Shown piece after piece: positions 37,267 to 45,600 of a stretch of DNA of 64,000 bases (positions are counted from its first letter, which is position 1; the number at the start of each line of letters is the position of its first letter). The notes under the pieces were generated by a model. The model searched no databases. It was not told the origin of the DNA and was given only the letters and a program-made list of their open reading frames with translations. The DNA comes from Anaerococcus vaginimassiliensis (GTDB taxonomy: Bacteria > Bacillota > Clostridia > Tissierellales > Peptoniphilaceae), in contig NZ_LR130844.1 of the NCBI RefSeq assembly GCF_900626155.1, positions 1,143,109-1,207,108 on the forward strand. The letters are read 5' to 3'. Made by a program: the position numbers and the translations under genes.

Positions 37267-37347
37267 CATATCACCTCTAGATAATTATATCAGATTAGAT
37301 TATTTACTAAAACTCCTTTATCCAATATAATAGGTAGAGAGGTAATT

Positions 37348-39153
37348 ATGAAAAAAAATATAAAAATTTTATCTACGAATTTTGATATAGCCCTAGGTGA
37401 TGTTAGAAAAAACCTAGAGACAATTAAAAATATAATAAGTAAAGCAGAAAGTGATGGCGTAAATATCTTATCCCTTCCTGAACTTTCATTAACAGGAGCA
37501 TCCCTCTATGATTTGTATAAGGAAGATTCACTTATAAAAGCTGTGGAAGAAGCTATAGTAAAATTAAAAAACTATAGTAAAGATTTTGATCTATTAATTT
37601 CCGTGGGAGCACCACTTAGATCATCTGGTTTGGTCTATAACACAAGTTTTTTAATAAAAAAAGGAGAAATCCTAAATATATATGTCAAGACCAATCTAAA
37701 AGATTATGAGAAGACTGTATTTAGCGATATGATTCCTGAAAGTTTTTTAATTGGTGGAGAAAATATAGAAATAAATCCATTTTATCCAGAAAATATCGGT
37801 GGTCTAAAGATAGGAGTAAGCATAGGTGAGGATGAAAAAAGTATTATCCCTCAAAGTTTAACTTTTAAAGAACTGGGAGCTGATATAATTCTAAATCCTA
37901 ATGCCTTTGAAAAAACAGTCCTATCAACTGAAAAAACAATAAATGATATTAAGTTTTTATCTAAAGATGTAGTTTATATTTCAACTGGTACAGGTATTGG
38001 CGAATCATCTACAGACTTTGTATATCAAGGATTAAACGCAATTATCGATGACGGTAAGATACAAGAAGTTTCAAATAATGATAGTGTAGTTTTTAATAAA
38101 TTATTTGAAATAGATATAGACTCCCAAATAACTTTTACAAACTTTTCTGATAAAAATATAAAGCTTGACAAGTTTCCTTATATACCAAGAAAAGAAAAGG
38201 AAGATCTCTTTGTAAAAGATGTATTTGATATTGCATCAGCTGGACTTTTAACAAGGATGGGAAAGATTGGAGTAAAGGATGTATTTATAGGTGTGTCTGG
38301 TGGACTTGACTCTACAATGGCACTTTTATTCATTGACTATGCCTTCAAAAAAGTAGGCTTTGAGAGAGAGAACATTCACGCCTACACAATACCAGCCTTT
38401 GCAACGAGTAAAAGAACAAAGTCAAATGCAAACTTACTTTGTGAGGTTCTAGATATTAAGCTAAACGAGATAAATATATCTGAAGCTGTCAAAGTTCATC
38501 TAAGGGATATTGGTCATGATGGGATAAAACAAGATGTGGCATATGAAAATGCTCAAGCAAGAGAAAGAACTCAGGTTTTATTTGATTTAGCCAACATGCA
38601 TGGAGGAATCGTAATAGGAACAGGAGATTTGTCTGAGATAATGCAAGGCTTTGCAACATTTAATGGAGATCACATGAGTAACTATTCCTTAAATGCAAGC
38701 CTAACTAAAACTCACCTTAGATTTATTGTAGGAAATGTTTCTAAAAATACAGAAAATGATAAATTAAAATCCGTCCTAGAAGATATATTAGCTACTCCAA
38801 TATCACCTGAGCTTAAAAATGAGAGTGAAGAAACTATAAGCCAAAAAACAGAAGACATAATAGGACCTTATGAATTAATAGACTTCTTTATTTATTACCA
38901 TCTAGCCTACAAGTTAAGTCCAGAGGATATTTATAAGAAGGCCATCCTTGCCTTTGAAGGTGATTATTCAAAAGATACTATCAAAAAATGGCTTAAATCA
39001 TATTATAAGAGATATGCAAGTAGTCAGTTTAAAAGAGCAACTGCAGTAGATGGTCCAAGTATTACAGGACTATCAACATCACCTAGACTAGGTTACAAGA
39101 TACCTTCTGATATGTCATCTAACATTTATTTAGGTGAAATAGATGAAGATTAG
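37348..39153 (+). CDS. nadE: NAD synthase with a glutaminase domain lacking its catalytic Cys
   Basis: 601 residues in the two-domain architecture of glutamine-dependent NAD synthase. The N-terminal nitrilase-fold domain (about 5-260) keeps Glu45 in LPELSLTG and Lys114 in YVKTNLKDY, but the third catalytic position is Gly160 (VSIGED; families read ICED), codon GGT at 37825. Glutamine hydrolysis should therefore be lost. The synthetase domain (about 290-601) is intact: PP-loop GVSGGLDST, GTGDLSEIMQG, and FNGDHMSNYSLNASLTKT. It probably uses free ammonia, as the single-domain NadE does. AGAGAGG precedes the ATG. A phosphoesterase gene starts 11 bases before its end. Confidence 0.92.
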   Translation: MKKNIKILSTNFDIALGDVRKNLETIKNIISKAESDGVNILSLPELSLTGASLYDLYKEDSLIKAVEEAIVKLKNYSKDFDLLISVGAPLRSSGLVYNTSFLIKKGEILNIYVKTNLKDYEKTVFSDMIPESFLIGGENIEINPFYPENIGGLKIGVSIGEDEKSIIPQSLTFKELGADIILNPNAFEKTVLSTEKTINDIKFLSKDVVYISTGTGIGESSTDFVYQGLNAIIDDGKIQEVSNNDSVVFNKLFEIDIDSQITFTNFSDKNIKLDKFPYIPRKEKEDLFVKDVFDIASAGLLTRMGKIGVKDVFIGVSGGLDSTMALLFIDYAFKKVGFERENIHAYTIPAFATSKRTKSNANLLCEVLDIKLNEINISEAVKVHLRDIGHDGIKQDVAYENAQARERTQVLFDLANMHGGIVIGTGDLSEIMQGFATFNGDHMSNYSLNASLTKTHLRFIVGNVSKNTENDKLKSVLEDILATPISPELKNESEETISQKTEDIIGPYELIDFFIYYHLAYKLSPEDIYKKAILAFEGDYSKDTIKKWLKSYYKRYASSQFKRATAVDGPSITGLSTSPRLGYKIPSDMSSNIYLGEIDED

Positions 39154-39946
39154 TAAGAAAAAGCTTGCTCTTGGCTTGGGGCTTAGTGCCCTAGGCCTAG
39201 GCTTTTATATTAATAGGCAATGTTTTCATGCTAAGGAAAAAAAGATCACTTTATACTCCCCAAAGATAGATAGTCCTATAAGGATCACGCAAATTACAGA
39301 TTTTCATTCAAATGTCATATCGAATCTAGGAGAAGTTATAGAAAACATAAGACAATTTGCCCCTGACTTTATTATACTTACTGGAGATATCCTAGATTAT
39401 GGAACAGATAGAAAGATTGAAAGAAGTCTGTTTTTTCTAAAAAACTTAAGTGCTTTAGGAATAGAAACTTTTTATATAACTGGCAACCACGAAGAAAGAG
39501 GTCCAAAGCTTGATTATTTCCTAGAAGAACTTGAAAAGCTTGGCATCAAATATTTAAAAAATGAATCAGTTCTTGTCAAAGATAATAAAATTAACTTGTA
39601 TGGAAATACATTTTATACAAGGTCCTTTGACAATTATAAAAAAGATGATAATAAATTAAATATTATATTAAGCCATTATTCAAAACACGTAAGAGACAGA
39701 GATAATGTAGATTTTGATTTTGTGTTTTCAGGCCATACCCATGGTGGGCAAGTGAGATTTCCTATCTTAGGTGCACTCGTAAGTCCAGGCGAGGGATTTT
39801 TCCCAAGTTTTGACAAAGGGGTGTATCATTATAGAAATGGTATAATATATGTTGATAGTGGGCTGGGAAATACATTCTTGCCACTTAGGTTTCTAAACAA
39901 AATAGGATATTCTAATATAGAAATAAAAAATGGGTCTGTAGTTTAG
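39143..39946 (+). CDS. Membrane-anchored metallophosphoesterase (YkuE-like)
   Basis: 267 residues: an N-terminal membrane helix (about 7-22), then a calcineurin-like phosphoesterase with the full metal motif series DFHS, GDILDY, GNHEE, SHY and GHTHGGQVRFP. YkuE-like proteins are thought to act at the cell surface on lipids or cyclic nucleotides; the substrate is not known here. The ATG overlaps nadE by 11 bases. The last five residues and the TAG stop fall inside the following tRNA gene (15-base overlap). Confidence 0.9.
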   Translation: MKISKKKLALGLGLSALGLGFYINRQCFHAKEKKITLYSPKIDSPIRITQITDFHSNVISNLGEVIENIRQFAPDFIILTGDILDYGTDRKIERSLFFLKNLSALGIETFYITGNHEERGPKLDYFLEELEKLGIKYLKNESVLVKDNKINLYGNTFYTRSFDNYKKDDNKLNIILSHYSKHVRDRDNVDFDFVFSGHTHGGQVRFPILGALVSPGEGFFPSFDKGVYHYRNGIIYVDSGLGNTFLPLRFLNKIGYSNIEIKNGSVV

Positions 39947-40005
39947 TGGCAAAACAAGGGTGTCCGAAGCCAAAGATGGGGGTTCGATTCCCTCCAGACC
40001 TGCCA
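39932..40005 (+). tRNA. tRNA, anticodon CCG (Arg) most likely
   Basis: 74 bases with encoded CCA. Acceptor GGGTCTG pairs with CAGACCT (G1-U72 wobble), the D arm is GTTT/AAAC, and the T arm is GGGGG-TTCGATT-CCCTC. The loop GTCCGAA keeps U33 and gives CCG (arginine). The anticodon stem is weak: only T31-G39, G30-C40 and G29-C41 pair, with A27/A43 and G28/A42 mismatched, and position 32 is G. It may be functional but odd, or decaying. It starts inside the previous gene. Confidence 0.7.
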
Positions 40006-40009
40006 ATTT

Positions 40010-40034
40010 AAGTTCGATTCGTCGAACTTTTTTT
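40010..40034 (+). terminator. Terminator after the tRNA
   Basis: Perfect AAGTTCGA/TCGAACTT stem with a TTCG tetraloop and a run of seven T. It ends the nadE-phosphoesterase-tRNA unit. Confidence 0.92.
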
Positions 40035-40085
40035 ATTTGAAGAAATTATATAACAATATTCACTTTGATGAATTAATGCAAAATA

Positions 40086-40113
40086 TTGATAAAATTTCGC
40101 AAAAGTATATAAT
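40086..40113 (+). promoter_or_regulatory. Promoter of the rmlD-like gene
   Basis: TTGATA at 40086 and TATAAT at 40108, 16-base spacer. Confidence 0.65.
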
Positions 40114-40145
40114 AATACAATAAACGAAATAGAAAAGAGGTACTT

Positions 40146-41009
40146 ATGATACTTGGAGTTAGAGATAAAATCTGGATAACAGGATCTCATGGTAGACTAG
40201 GATCTACTATATACAGATACCTGGATCCAATTGATGCTGAAATAGTAGCAACAGATAAAAATGAAGTTGATATAACTAATCAAAAGGAAGTGTCTACATT
40301 TATAGAAAGACTTAGACCAACCATTATTGTAAATGCGTCAGGTTTAACTAAGAAAAATGAATGTGAGAAAAACCCAGACGAGGCTTACTTATTAAACGCT
40401 ATTGGAGCTAAAAACATAGCTATAGCTGCTAATCGTCACAAGGCAAAAATTGTCCAACTATCTACTGGAGATGTATTCGACGGCAATACCATAAATCCTT
40501 ACAAGGAAATAGATACACCAAGACCTACAACAGTATATGGGAAAAGTAAGTTCTTGGGAGAAGAATTCGTAAGGAATTTCTCAAACTATTATTATATTAT
40601 AAGAGTATCAAGACTATATTCTAGGGAAAATTCTTTTGTTGAAAATATAATTGACCAAGCAAAAAAAGGTAAAGTTGTGATGCCTAAAGACAGGATATCA
40701 TCACCAACACCTGCCTTTGAGCTTAGTAAATTCTTGATAGAACTAATCAAAACAAATAACTACGGAACTTATCATGCCTCATGTGAGGGCTACTGTTCTC
40801 ACAAAGACTTTGCCCAAGAAGTCATAGATTATCTTGGTCTTGATGCCGAAATAGAAGAAATTATTGATGAAAGTAGGGTAGATATGGTCCCAAGCTTTAG
40901 AGGAATAAGCAACTATTATCTAAACATAACTGATGGATATAAGTTTAACGATTGGAGATCTGCCCTTCATGAATATATAGAAAAGGAGGGACTGAATGGT
41001 AAAAAATAA
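40146..41009 (+). CDS. RmlD-like NAD(P)-dependent sugar reductase
   Basis: Extended SDR of 287 residues resembling dTDP-4-dehydrorhamnose reductase. The cofactor loop is WITGSHGRLGS (10-20), VNASGLTKKNECEKNPDEAY resembles the family's VNAAAYTxVDxAE segment, then STGDVFDG and the catalytic pair in YGKSK. No rmlA, rmlB or rmlC genes are adjacent, so the substrate may differ from rhamnose intermediates. GAGG lies upstream of the ATG. The symporter gene starts inside its end, and the symporter's AAGGAGGG lies within this coding sequence. Confidence 0.85.
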   Translation: MILGVRDKIWITGSHGRLGSTIYRYLDPIDAEIVATDKNEVDITNQKEVSTFIERLRPTIIVNASGLTKKNECEKNPDEAYLLNAIGAKNIAIAANRHKAKIVQLSTGDVFDGNTINPYKEIDTPRPTTVYGKSKFLGEEFVRNFSNYYYIIRVSRLYSRENSFVENIIDQAKKGKVVMPKDRISSPTPAFELSKFLIELIKTNNYGTYHASCEGYCSHKDFAQEVIDYLGLDAEIEEIIDESRVDMVPSFRGISNYYLNITDGYKFNDWRSALHEYIEKEGLNGKK

Positions 41010-42273
41010 GAAAAAGAAATTTGGACTCTCCCAACAAATATTTATATCGTTAATCATAGGAATAGTAGTTGGTATTCTCATACATTATTTCATGCCAGAA
41101 GGCCATTTCCGTGATGATATTTTGATAGAAGGAATATTTTACACAATAGGACAAGTTTTTATTAGACTCATGCAAATGCTAGTAGTTCCACTAGTGTTTT
41201 TCTCTATAGCAGATGGCTGTAGAAACCTAGGGGATACAGAAACATTGGGTAAGGTCGGAGTTAGAATTGTGGCGTTTTATATATGTACAACGGCCCTTGC
41301 AATATTTCTTTCCCTAATGCTTGCAAGAGTTATAAATCCAGGAAAAGGAATGAATTTAAGTCTTGGAGCTAATGAATTTGAAGTAGATAGCGGAGAGGAA
41401 TTTTCAATATCTAAAACAATTCTAAACTTCGTTCCAACCAATCCAATTGGAGCACTAGCCAATGGAGAAATGATTCAAATTATAATATTTGCAGTTATTG
41501 TGGGTCTATTAATAGCATCTATGGAATATAGACTTATGACCCTAGGAAATGTCGTAACAGAAATGAACGATCTTATGATGGGAATGACAATGTGGGTTAT
41601 GAAACTTGCTCCAATTGGTGTATTTTTCCTAATAACTAGAACCTTCGCATCATTAGGTTATGATGTAATCATATCTATGTTATCATATATGGCTACAGTT
41701 TTGGGAGGACTTGCTGTTCAACTAATTCTTGTTTACATGCTATTATTGGCAGCATTTACTAGAGTAAATCCAATAAACTTCTTAAAGAAATTTGCTCCAG
41801 TAATGACTTTTGCTTTTTCAACTGCCTCAAGTAATGCCACAGTTCCGGTAAATATCAAAACTCTAGAAGAAATGGGAGTGGATAGAAAAATATCATCCTT
41901 TACAATTCCTCTAGGAGCGACCATAAATATGGACGGAACTGCAATCATGCAGGGAGTTGCAGTAGTATTTATAGCAAATGCCTATAATATTGACTTAACA
42001 GCAGCAGACTTTGCGACAGTTATACTAACTGCGACAATTGCATCAGTAGGTACAGCAGGTATTCCGTCAGTAGGACTAATAACTCTATCCATGGTACTAC
42101 AATCAGTAGGACTTCCGGTAGAAGGAATCGCTATGATTATGGGTATAGACAGAATTCTAGACATGGCAAGATCTGCCGTAAATATATCAGGAGATGCTTC
42201 AGGGACAATAATAGTAGCAAATTCTGTAGGTGCCTTTGATAAAGAAAAATTTGTAAGAAAAATAGAAAAATAA
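40996..42273 (+). CDS. Dicarboxylate/amino acid:cation symporter (GltP/DctA-like)
   Basis: DAACS-family carrier of 425 residues for glutamate, aspartate or C4-dicarboxylates. Helix 1 is [20 protein letters not shown]; the serine-rich hairpin is FSTASSNATVPV; the sodium-site helix 7 reads NMDGTAIMQGVAVVFIA; helix 8 reads RILDMARSAVNISGD. These are the classical glutamate-carrier motifs, unlike the cystine-type paralogue at 11374. It overlaps the rmlD-like gene by 14 bases with a perfect ribosome site, so the pair is coupled although functionally unrelated at first sight. Confidence 0.92.
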   Translation: MVKNKKKKFGLSQQIFISLIIGIVVGILIHYFMPEGHFRDDILIEGIFYTIGQVFIRLMQMLVVPLVFFSIADGCRNLGDTETLGKVGVRIVAFYICTTALAIFLSLMLARVINPGKGMNLSLGANEFEVDSGEEFSISKTILNFVPTNPIGALANGEMIQIIIFAVIVGLLIASMEYRLMTLGNVVTEMNDLMMGMTMWVMKLAPIGVFFLITRTFASLGYDVIISMLSYMATVLGGLAVQLILVYMLLLAAFTRVNPINFLKKFAPVMTFAFSTASSNATVPVNIKTLEEMGVDRKISSFTIPLGATINMDGTAIMQGVAVVFIANAYNIDLTAADFATVILTATIASVGTAGIPSVGLITLSMVLQSVGLPVEGIAMIMGIDRILDMARSAVNISGDASGTIIVANSVGAFDKEKFVRKIEK

Positions 42274-42275
42274 GA

Positions 42276-42316
42276 AAAAATCGGCAAAAGCTTATAAAAA
42301 GCTTGCCGATTTTTTT
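42276..42316 (+). terminator. Terminator after the symporter
   Basis: AATCGGC...AAGCTT and AAGCTTGCCGATT arms with a two-base bulge and six T. Confidence 0.87.
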
Positions 42317-42433
42317 GAATTTGAAACAATTTCAGAATAAGGTTTTGAAAAAAGGAAATTATAAAAGAGGCATTAATCCTCATAAGTTAAAACTAAATGT
42401 GGGTCAAGATAGTAGAATTTATCATGATTCGCC

Positions 42434-42850
42434 TTATTTTATTTTCTTCTGACAATCAGGGCAAATACCTGTAAATTCGAAATTGTGGCCGTTTATTATA
42501 AAGCCAGTGTCTTCTTGTATTTTTTCTTCTATGGGATGGATTGGGCAATTATCCAGGATAAACTTTTTGTTGCAAATAGTACAAGTTATAAAATGTTTAT
42601 GGTTTTCATTGTTTACTTGATAGTAGCTTATTCCGTCGACATTTGTTGTTTTTAATAAAATTTCATTTTCTTCTAGGGTATTTAAATTTCTATAAACGGT
42701 AGATAGATCTATATTAATTTTATCTTTTATTAAATCAAAAATCTCTTCTGCAGAAATAGGATGACCTTCATTTACCAAGGTTTCTGCTAACATCTTTCTT
42801 TGTCTAGTTAATCTCATTCCCTTATCTTTTATGAGTTTTTCTATATCCAC
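42434..42850 (-). CDS. zur: Fur-family repressor, probably Zur
   Basis: DNA-binding metal sensor of 138 residues. The winged-helix domain has RLTRQRKMLAETL and the recognition segment DLSTVYRNLNTLEE (48-61). The C-terminal domain has the two structural zinc pairs, Cys90/Cys93 (CTIC) and Cys130/Cys133 (CPDC), and a regulatory His-rich segment NENHKHF. It starts with GTG at 42850, five bases after AGAGGTGAG. Its divergent position to znuA and the matching operators near both zinc blocks favour Zur over Fur or PerR. No adjacent terminator is evident in 42317-42433, where I see no gene. Confidence 0.88.
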   Translation of the reverse strand: MDIEKLIKDKGMRLTRQRKMLAETLVNEGHPISAEEIFDLIKDKINIDLSTVYRNLNTLEENEILLKTTNVDGISYYQVNNENHKHFITCTICNKKFILDNCPIHPIEEKIQEDTGFIINGHNFEFTGICPDCQKKIK

Positions 42851-42880
42851 GTTCTCACCTCTATAATATTATACTTTTAT

Positions 42881-42908
42881 TTGACAGATAAAAAAATGAG
42901 CATATAAT
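42881..42908 (+). promoter_or_regulatory. Promoter of zinc block 2
   Basis: TTGACA at 42881 and TATAAT at 42903, 16-base spacer, divergent from zur. Confidence 0.75.
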
Positions 42909-42914
42909 CTTAAA

Positions 42915-42929
42915 TGCAAACAATTTGCA
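42915..42929. promoter_or_regulatory. Palindromic operator, probably for Zur
   Basis: TGCAAACAATTTGCA is a perfect 6-3-6 palindrome lying just after the -10 box, where bound repressor would block transcription. Confidence 0.55.
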
Positions 42930-42944
42930 AGTAAAGGAGAAATT

Positions 42945-44039
42945 ATGAAAGCAAAAAATTTATTTACGGTTCTTGCTCTAGTTGTTACACTTACAGCTTG
43001 TGGAGCAAACACAGATAAAAAGGAAAATGAAAATGTTGATGATTCTAAAAAAATAGAATCTAAAGTAGAAGAGGGAAATGAAAAAAATCAAGAGAATGAA
43101 AAAAGTGTAATTTACACATCATTTTTCCCTATATATAACCTTGCTAAACAAATCGCAGGTGACAAGTTTGAGGTAAGATCATTTACCAATCTAAAGACAG
43201 AAAGTCACGGCTTTGAACCATCTGCTAAAGAAATTGCAGAATTATCCAATGCAAAATTGATGTTTACAAACGGTGCCGGCATGGAAGAATGGGAAGAAAA
43301 GGTAAAAGAATCTACTGATGTTGAATTTGTAAATACAAGCGAGAGTATTGATTTAATAAAGGCAACAGAAGAAGACCACGAAGATCACGATCACGCTCAC
43401 GAAGAAGACCATGAAGATGCGGATCACGACCATGAAGATGCGGATCATGACCATGAAGATGCGGATCATGATCATGAAGATCATGATCATGAAGAAGGTC
43501 ATCATCACCACCATGGAGAATATGATCCACATACATGGTTAGATCCAGCTAATGGAAAGGCTCAGGCAAAAGTTATAGCAGATAAATTATCTGAAATAGA
43601 TCCAGCCAATAAAGATTATTACATGGCAAATTATGAAAAGATTGCGACTGAACTTGATGAAATTACAAGTGAATACAAAGATAAGTTCGCTAATGTAGAA
43701 AACAATAAGTTCATTGTTCCTCACCAAGCTTTCGGATATGTAGCTCGTGAATTTAACTTAGAACAAATCCCACTAAATAGCTTGACTTCAACTGGTGAAG
43801 CAGGTAGCAAAGTTTTAAAAGAAGTTTCAGATATGGCAAAAGATGAAAAGATCAAAACTGTATTTTATGAAATGGGCGGATCAGATAAGGCAGCTAAAAC
43901 CCTAGCAGATGAAATAGGTGCTGAGGCAAAACCAATCAGTACTCTAGAGTTTGTAACTGATGAAGAGCTAGACTCAAACAAAACTTACCAAGAAATGATT
44001 AAAGAAAATCTCGAAGCTATATACCAATCTTTGTCATAA
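42945..44039 (+). CDS. znuA: Zinc ABC transporter binding lipoprotein, His-rich
   Basis: Second ZnuA, 364 residues, with lipobox LTACG (Cys19). After a charged linker, the lobes contain IYTSFFPIYNLAKQIAGD near 56-73, His88 in ESHGFEP, and DPHTWLDP near 194-201; the C-lobe His is in VPHQAFGY and the acidic ligand in FYEMGGSDK. The flexible loop 142-190 is a run of His, Asp and Glu ending in five His, encoded partly by tandem 21-base repeats. Such loops trap zinc and hand it to the central site. AAAGGAGA precedes the ATG. Confidence 0.95.
   Translation: MKAKNLFTVLALVVTLTACGANTDKKENENVDDSKKIESKVEEGNEKNQENEKSVIYTSFFPIYNLAKQIAGDKFEVRSFTNLKTESHGFEPSAKEIAELSNAKLMFTNGAGMEEWEEKVKESTDVEFVNTSESIDLIKATEEDHEDHDHAHEEDHEDADHDHEDADHDHEDADHDHEDHDHEEGHHHHHGEYDPHTWLDPANGKAQAKVIADKLSEIDPANKDYYMANYEKIATELDEITSEYKDKFANVENNKFIVPHQAFGYVAREFNLEQIPLNSLTSTGEAGSKVLKEVSDMAKDEKIKTVFYEMGGSDKAAKTLADEIGAEAKPISTLEFVTDEELDSNKTYQEMIKENLEAIYQSLS
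43407..43490 (+). repeat. 21-bp tandem repeats in the znuA His-rich loop
   Basis: Three nearly identical 21-base units (starts 43407, 43428, 43449), differing only at the last base, and a fourth diverged unit from 43470. Each adds a seven-residue DHEDADH-type metal-binding unit, so copy-number change would keep the frame. Confidence 0.9.
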
Positions 44040-44057
44040 TATAGTATATTATAGTAT

Positions 44058-44723
44058 ATGAGATTACTAGAAATTAAAAACCTTAAATTTGGATATGAAG
44101 AAAATTTAATATTAAACGACATAAATTTAAATCTTGATGAGGGAAATTTCGTAGCCATCAGCGGAGAAAACGGATCAGGCAAGTCCACCCTAATCAAATT
44201 AATACTAAAAGCAATCAAAAAAGACTCTGGAGATATAAAGATTTTAGGAGAAAATATAGAGGACTTTAACAACTATGAAAAAATAGGCTATGTTCCTCAG
44301 GTAAACGACTCTTCAAAGATTTCCTTCCCTGTAACTTGCGAAGAGTACGTTAGCCTAGGTCTTTATAAGGAGTTTAACTTTTTCAATATGCCAACTAAAA
44401 AAACTAAACAAAAAGTAAAAAATGTATTTTCCTCCCTGGCTATTGAAAATCTTATGAAAAAACCCTTCAAAAATTTATCCGGTGGTCAACAACAAAGAGT
44501 TATGATTGCAAGAGCTTTGGTATCTGCCCCACGAATATTAATATTAGATGAACCAACGGTAGGAATTGATGCCAAACACAAGAAAGATTTTTTAGATTTA
44601 CTTTATGATTTGAATAAAAATCATAAGATTAGTATTCTAATAATCAGCCATGAAATGGAACTTATCAAAGATTACGTTACAAAAACTGTATACCTAAAAG
44701 AAGGGAGACTTGTATATGCTTAG
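44058..44723 (+). CDS. znuC: Zinc ABC transporter ATPase
   Basis: ATPase of 221 residues, partner of the His-rich ZnuA. Walker A SGENGSGKST near 34-43, signature NLSGGQQQRVMIARAL, Walker B ILILDEPTVGID, switch His in IISHEMELI. It keeps the canonical Gln in LSGGQ, unlike the block 1 copy. The ATG at 44058 has no recognisable ribosome site: the 18 bases before it are tandem ATAGTATAT-like sequence, so translation may depend on coupling to znuA. Confidence 0.94.
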   Translation: MRLLEIKNLKFGYEENLILNDINLNLDEGNFVAISGENGSGKSTLIKLILKAIKKDSGDIKILGENIEDFNNYEKIGYVPQVNDSSKISFPVTCEEYVSLGLYKEFNFFNMPTKKTKQKVKNVFSSLAIENLMKKPFKNLSGGQQQRVMIARALVSAPRILILDEPTVGIDAKHKKDFLDLLYDLNKNHKISILIISHEMELIKDYVTKTVYLKEGRLVYA

Positions 44724-45525
44724 TTATGATTTTATGCAAAGAGCCCTTCTTGTAGGGCTTATGTTATCTATAATTATTCCAATGATAGGAATAGTTATGA
44801 TAAATAGGAAAACATCTATGATAGGCGATGCGCTTAGCCATTCGTCCCTTTCTGGTATAGCTATTGGTTTGATATTCGGGATAAATCCCTTGTGGACGTC
44901 GCTTATAATATGTATCATTGCGAGCTTTGCAATAGAGATTATTAGGAGAAGATTTGACCAGTATGGCGATATGGCAACTGCAATTGTAATGTCAACTGGT
45001 ATTGGTCTTGCGGCAGTACTATCAGATTTCACACCTGGTGGAACAAGTTTTGAATCCTTCATGTTTGGATCAATTACGACTGTTAGCGTAGATGATCTAA
45101 TCCTTGTTGGTGTAATATTTGTTCTAGTTGTTGCAGTTTCTTTATATTTTTACAATGCTTTATTGTATAACTCTATAAATCCAATGATGTCTAGGCTATC
45201 AGGAGTAAAAACTGACCTTGTAGATTCAATTTTTACTCTAATGACAGCTATAACAGTTGCGATTTCTGCAAAGACAGTAGGAGCTTTGATGATAACATCA
45301 CTTATGGTTATACCAGTTGCAACCTCACTACTTGTAACAAAATCATACAAATCGTCTTATATACTAGCGATAATATTATCCATATTATTTATGATTAGTG
45401 GTATAACGGCAAGCTTCTATCTAGGAGTAAAACCAGGTGGCTCAATAGTTTTAGTTGCTATAATAGTTTTAATAATAGTAAGTTTATTTACAATGATTAA
45501 AAGAAAAATGTTAGTTAGAAAATAA
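44716..45525 (+). CDS. znuB: Zinc ABC transporter permease
   Basis: ABC-3 permease of 269 residues, about eight helices. MIGDALSHSSLSGIAIG, DQYGDMATAIVMSTGIGLAA and GGTSFESFMFGSI match the block 1 permease closely. I chose the ATG at 44716 with GGGAG eight bases upstream; an in-frame TTG two codons earlier is less likely. It overlaps the znuC stop by eight bases, completing the operon, and is followed by a terminator. Confidence 0.94.
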   Translation: MLSYDFMQRALLVGLMLSIIIPMIGIVMINRKTSMIGDALSHSSLSGIAIGLIFGINPLWTSLIICIIASFAIEIIRRRFDQYGDMATAIVMSTGIGLAAVLSDFTPGGTSFESFMFGSITTVSVDDLILVGVIFVLVVAVSLYFYNALLYNSINPMMSRLSGVKTDLVDSIFTLMTAITVAISAKTVGALMITSLMVIPVATSLLVTKSYKSSYILAIILSILFMISGITASFYLGVKPGGSIVLVAIIVLIIVSLFTMIKRKMLVRK

Positions 45526-45543
45526 AATGAATATACGAGAAAG

Positions 45544-45566
45544 AGTAGGCTTAGGCCTACTTTTTT
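45544..45566 (+). terminator. Terminator of zinc block 2
   Basis: AGTAGGC and GCCTACT arms, four-base loop, T run. Confidence 0.85.
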
Positions 45567-45600
45567 AGTGTAGTATAATAGATATATAAGGAAGGTAAAT

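Noticed and set aside
39932-40005. Reading the tRNA as Gly (TCC)
   Set aside because: That anticodon would put G rather than U at position 33; the loop GTCCGAA with U33 gives CCG.
43380-43536. A CRISPR-like or other repeat array
   Set aside because: The repeats are contiguous 21-mers without spacers and code in frame for the His/Asp-rich loop of ZnuA.
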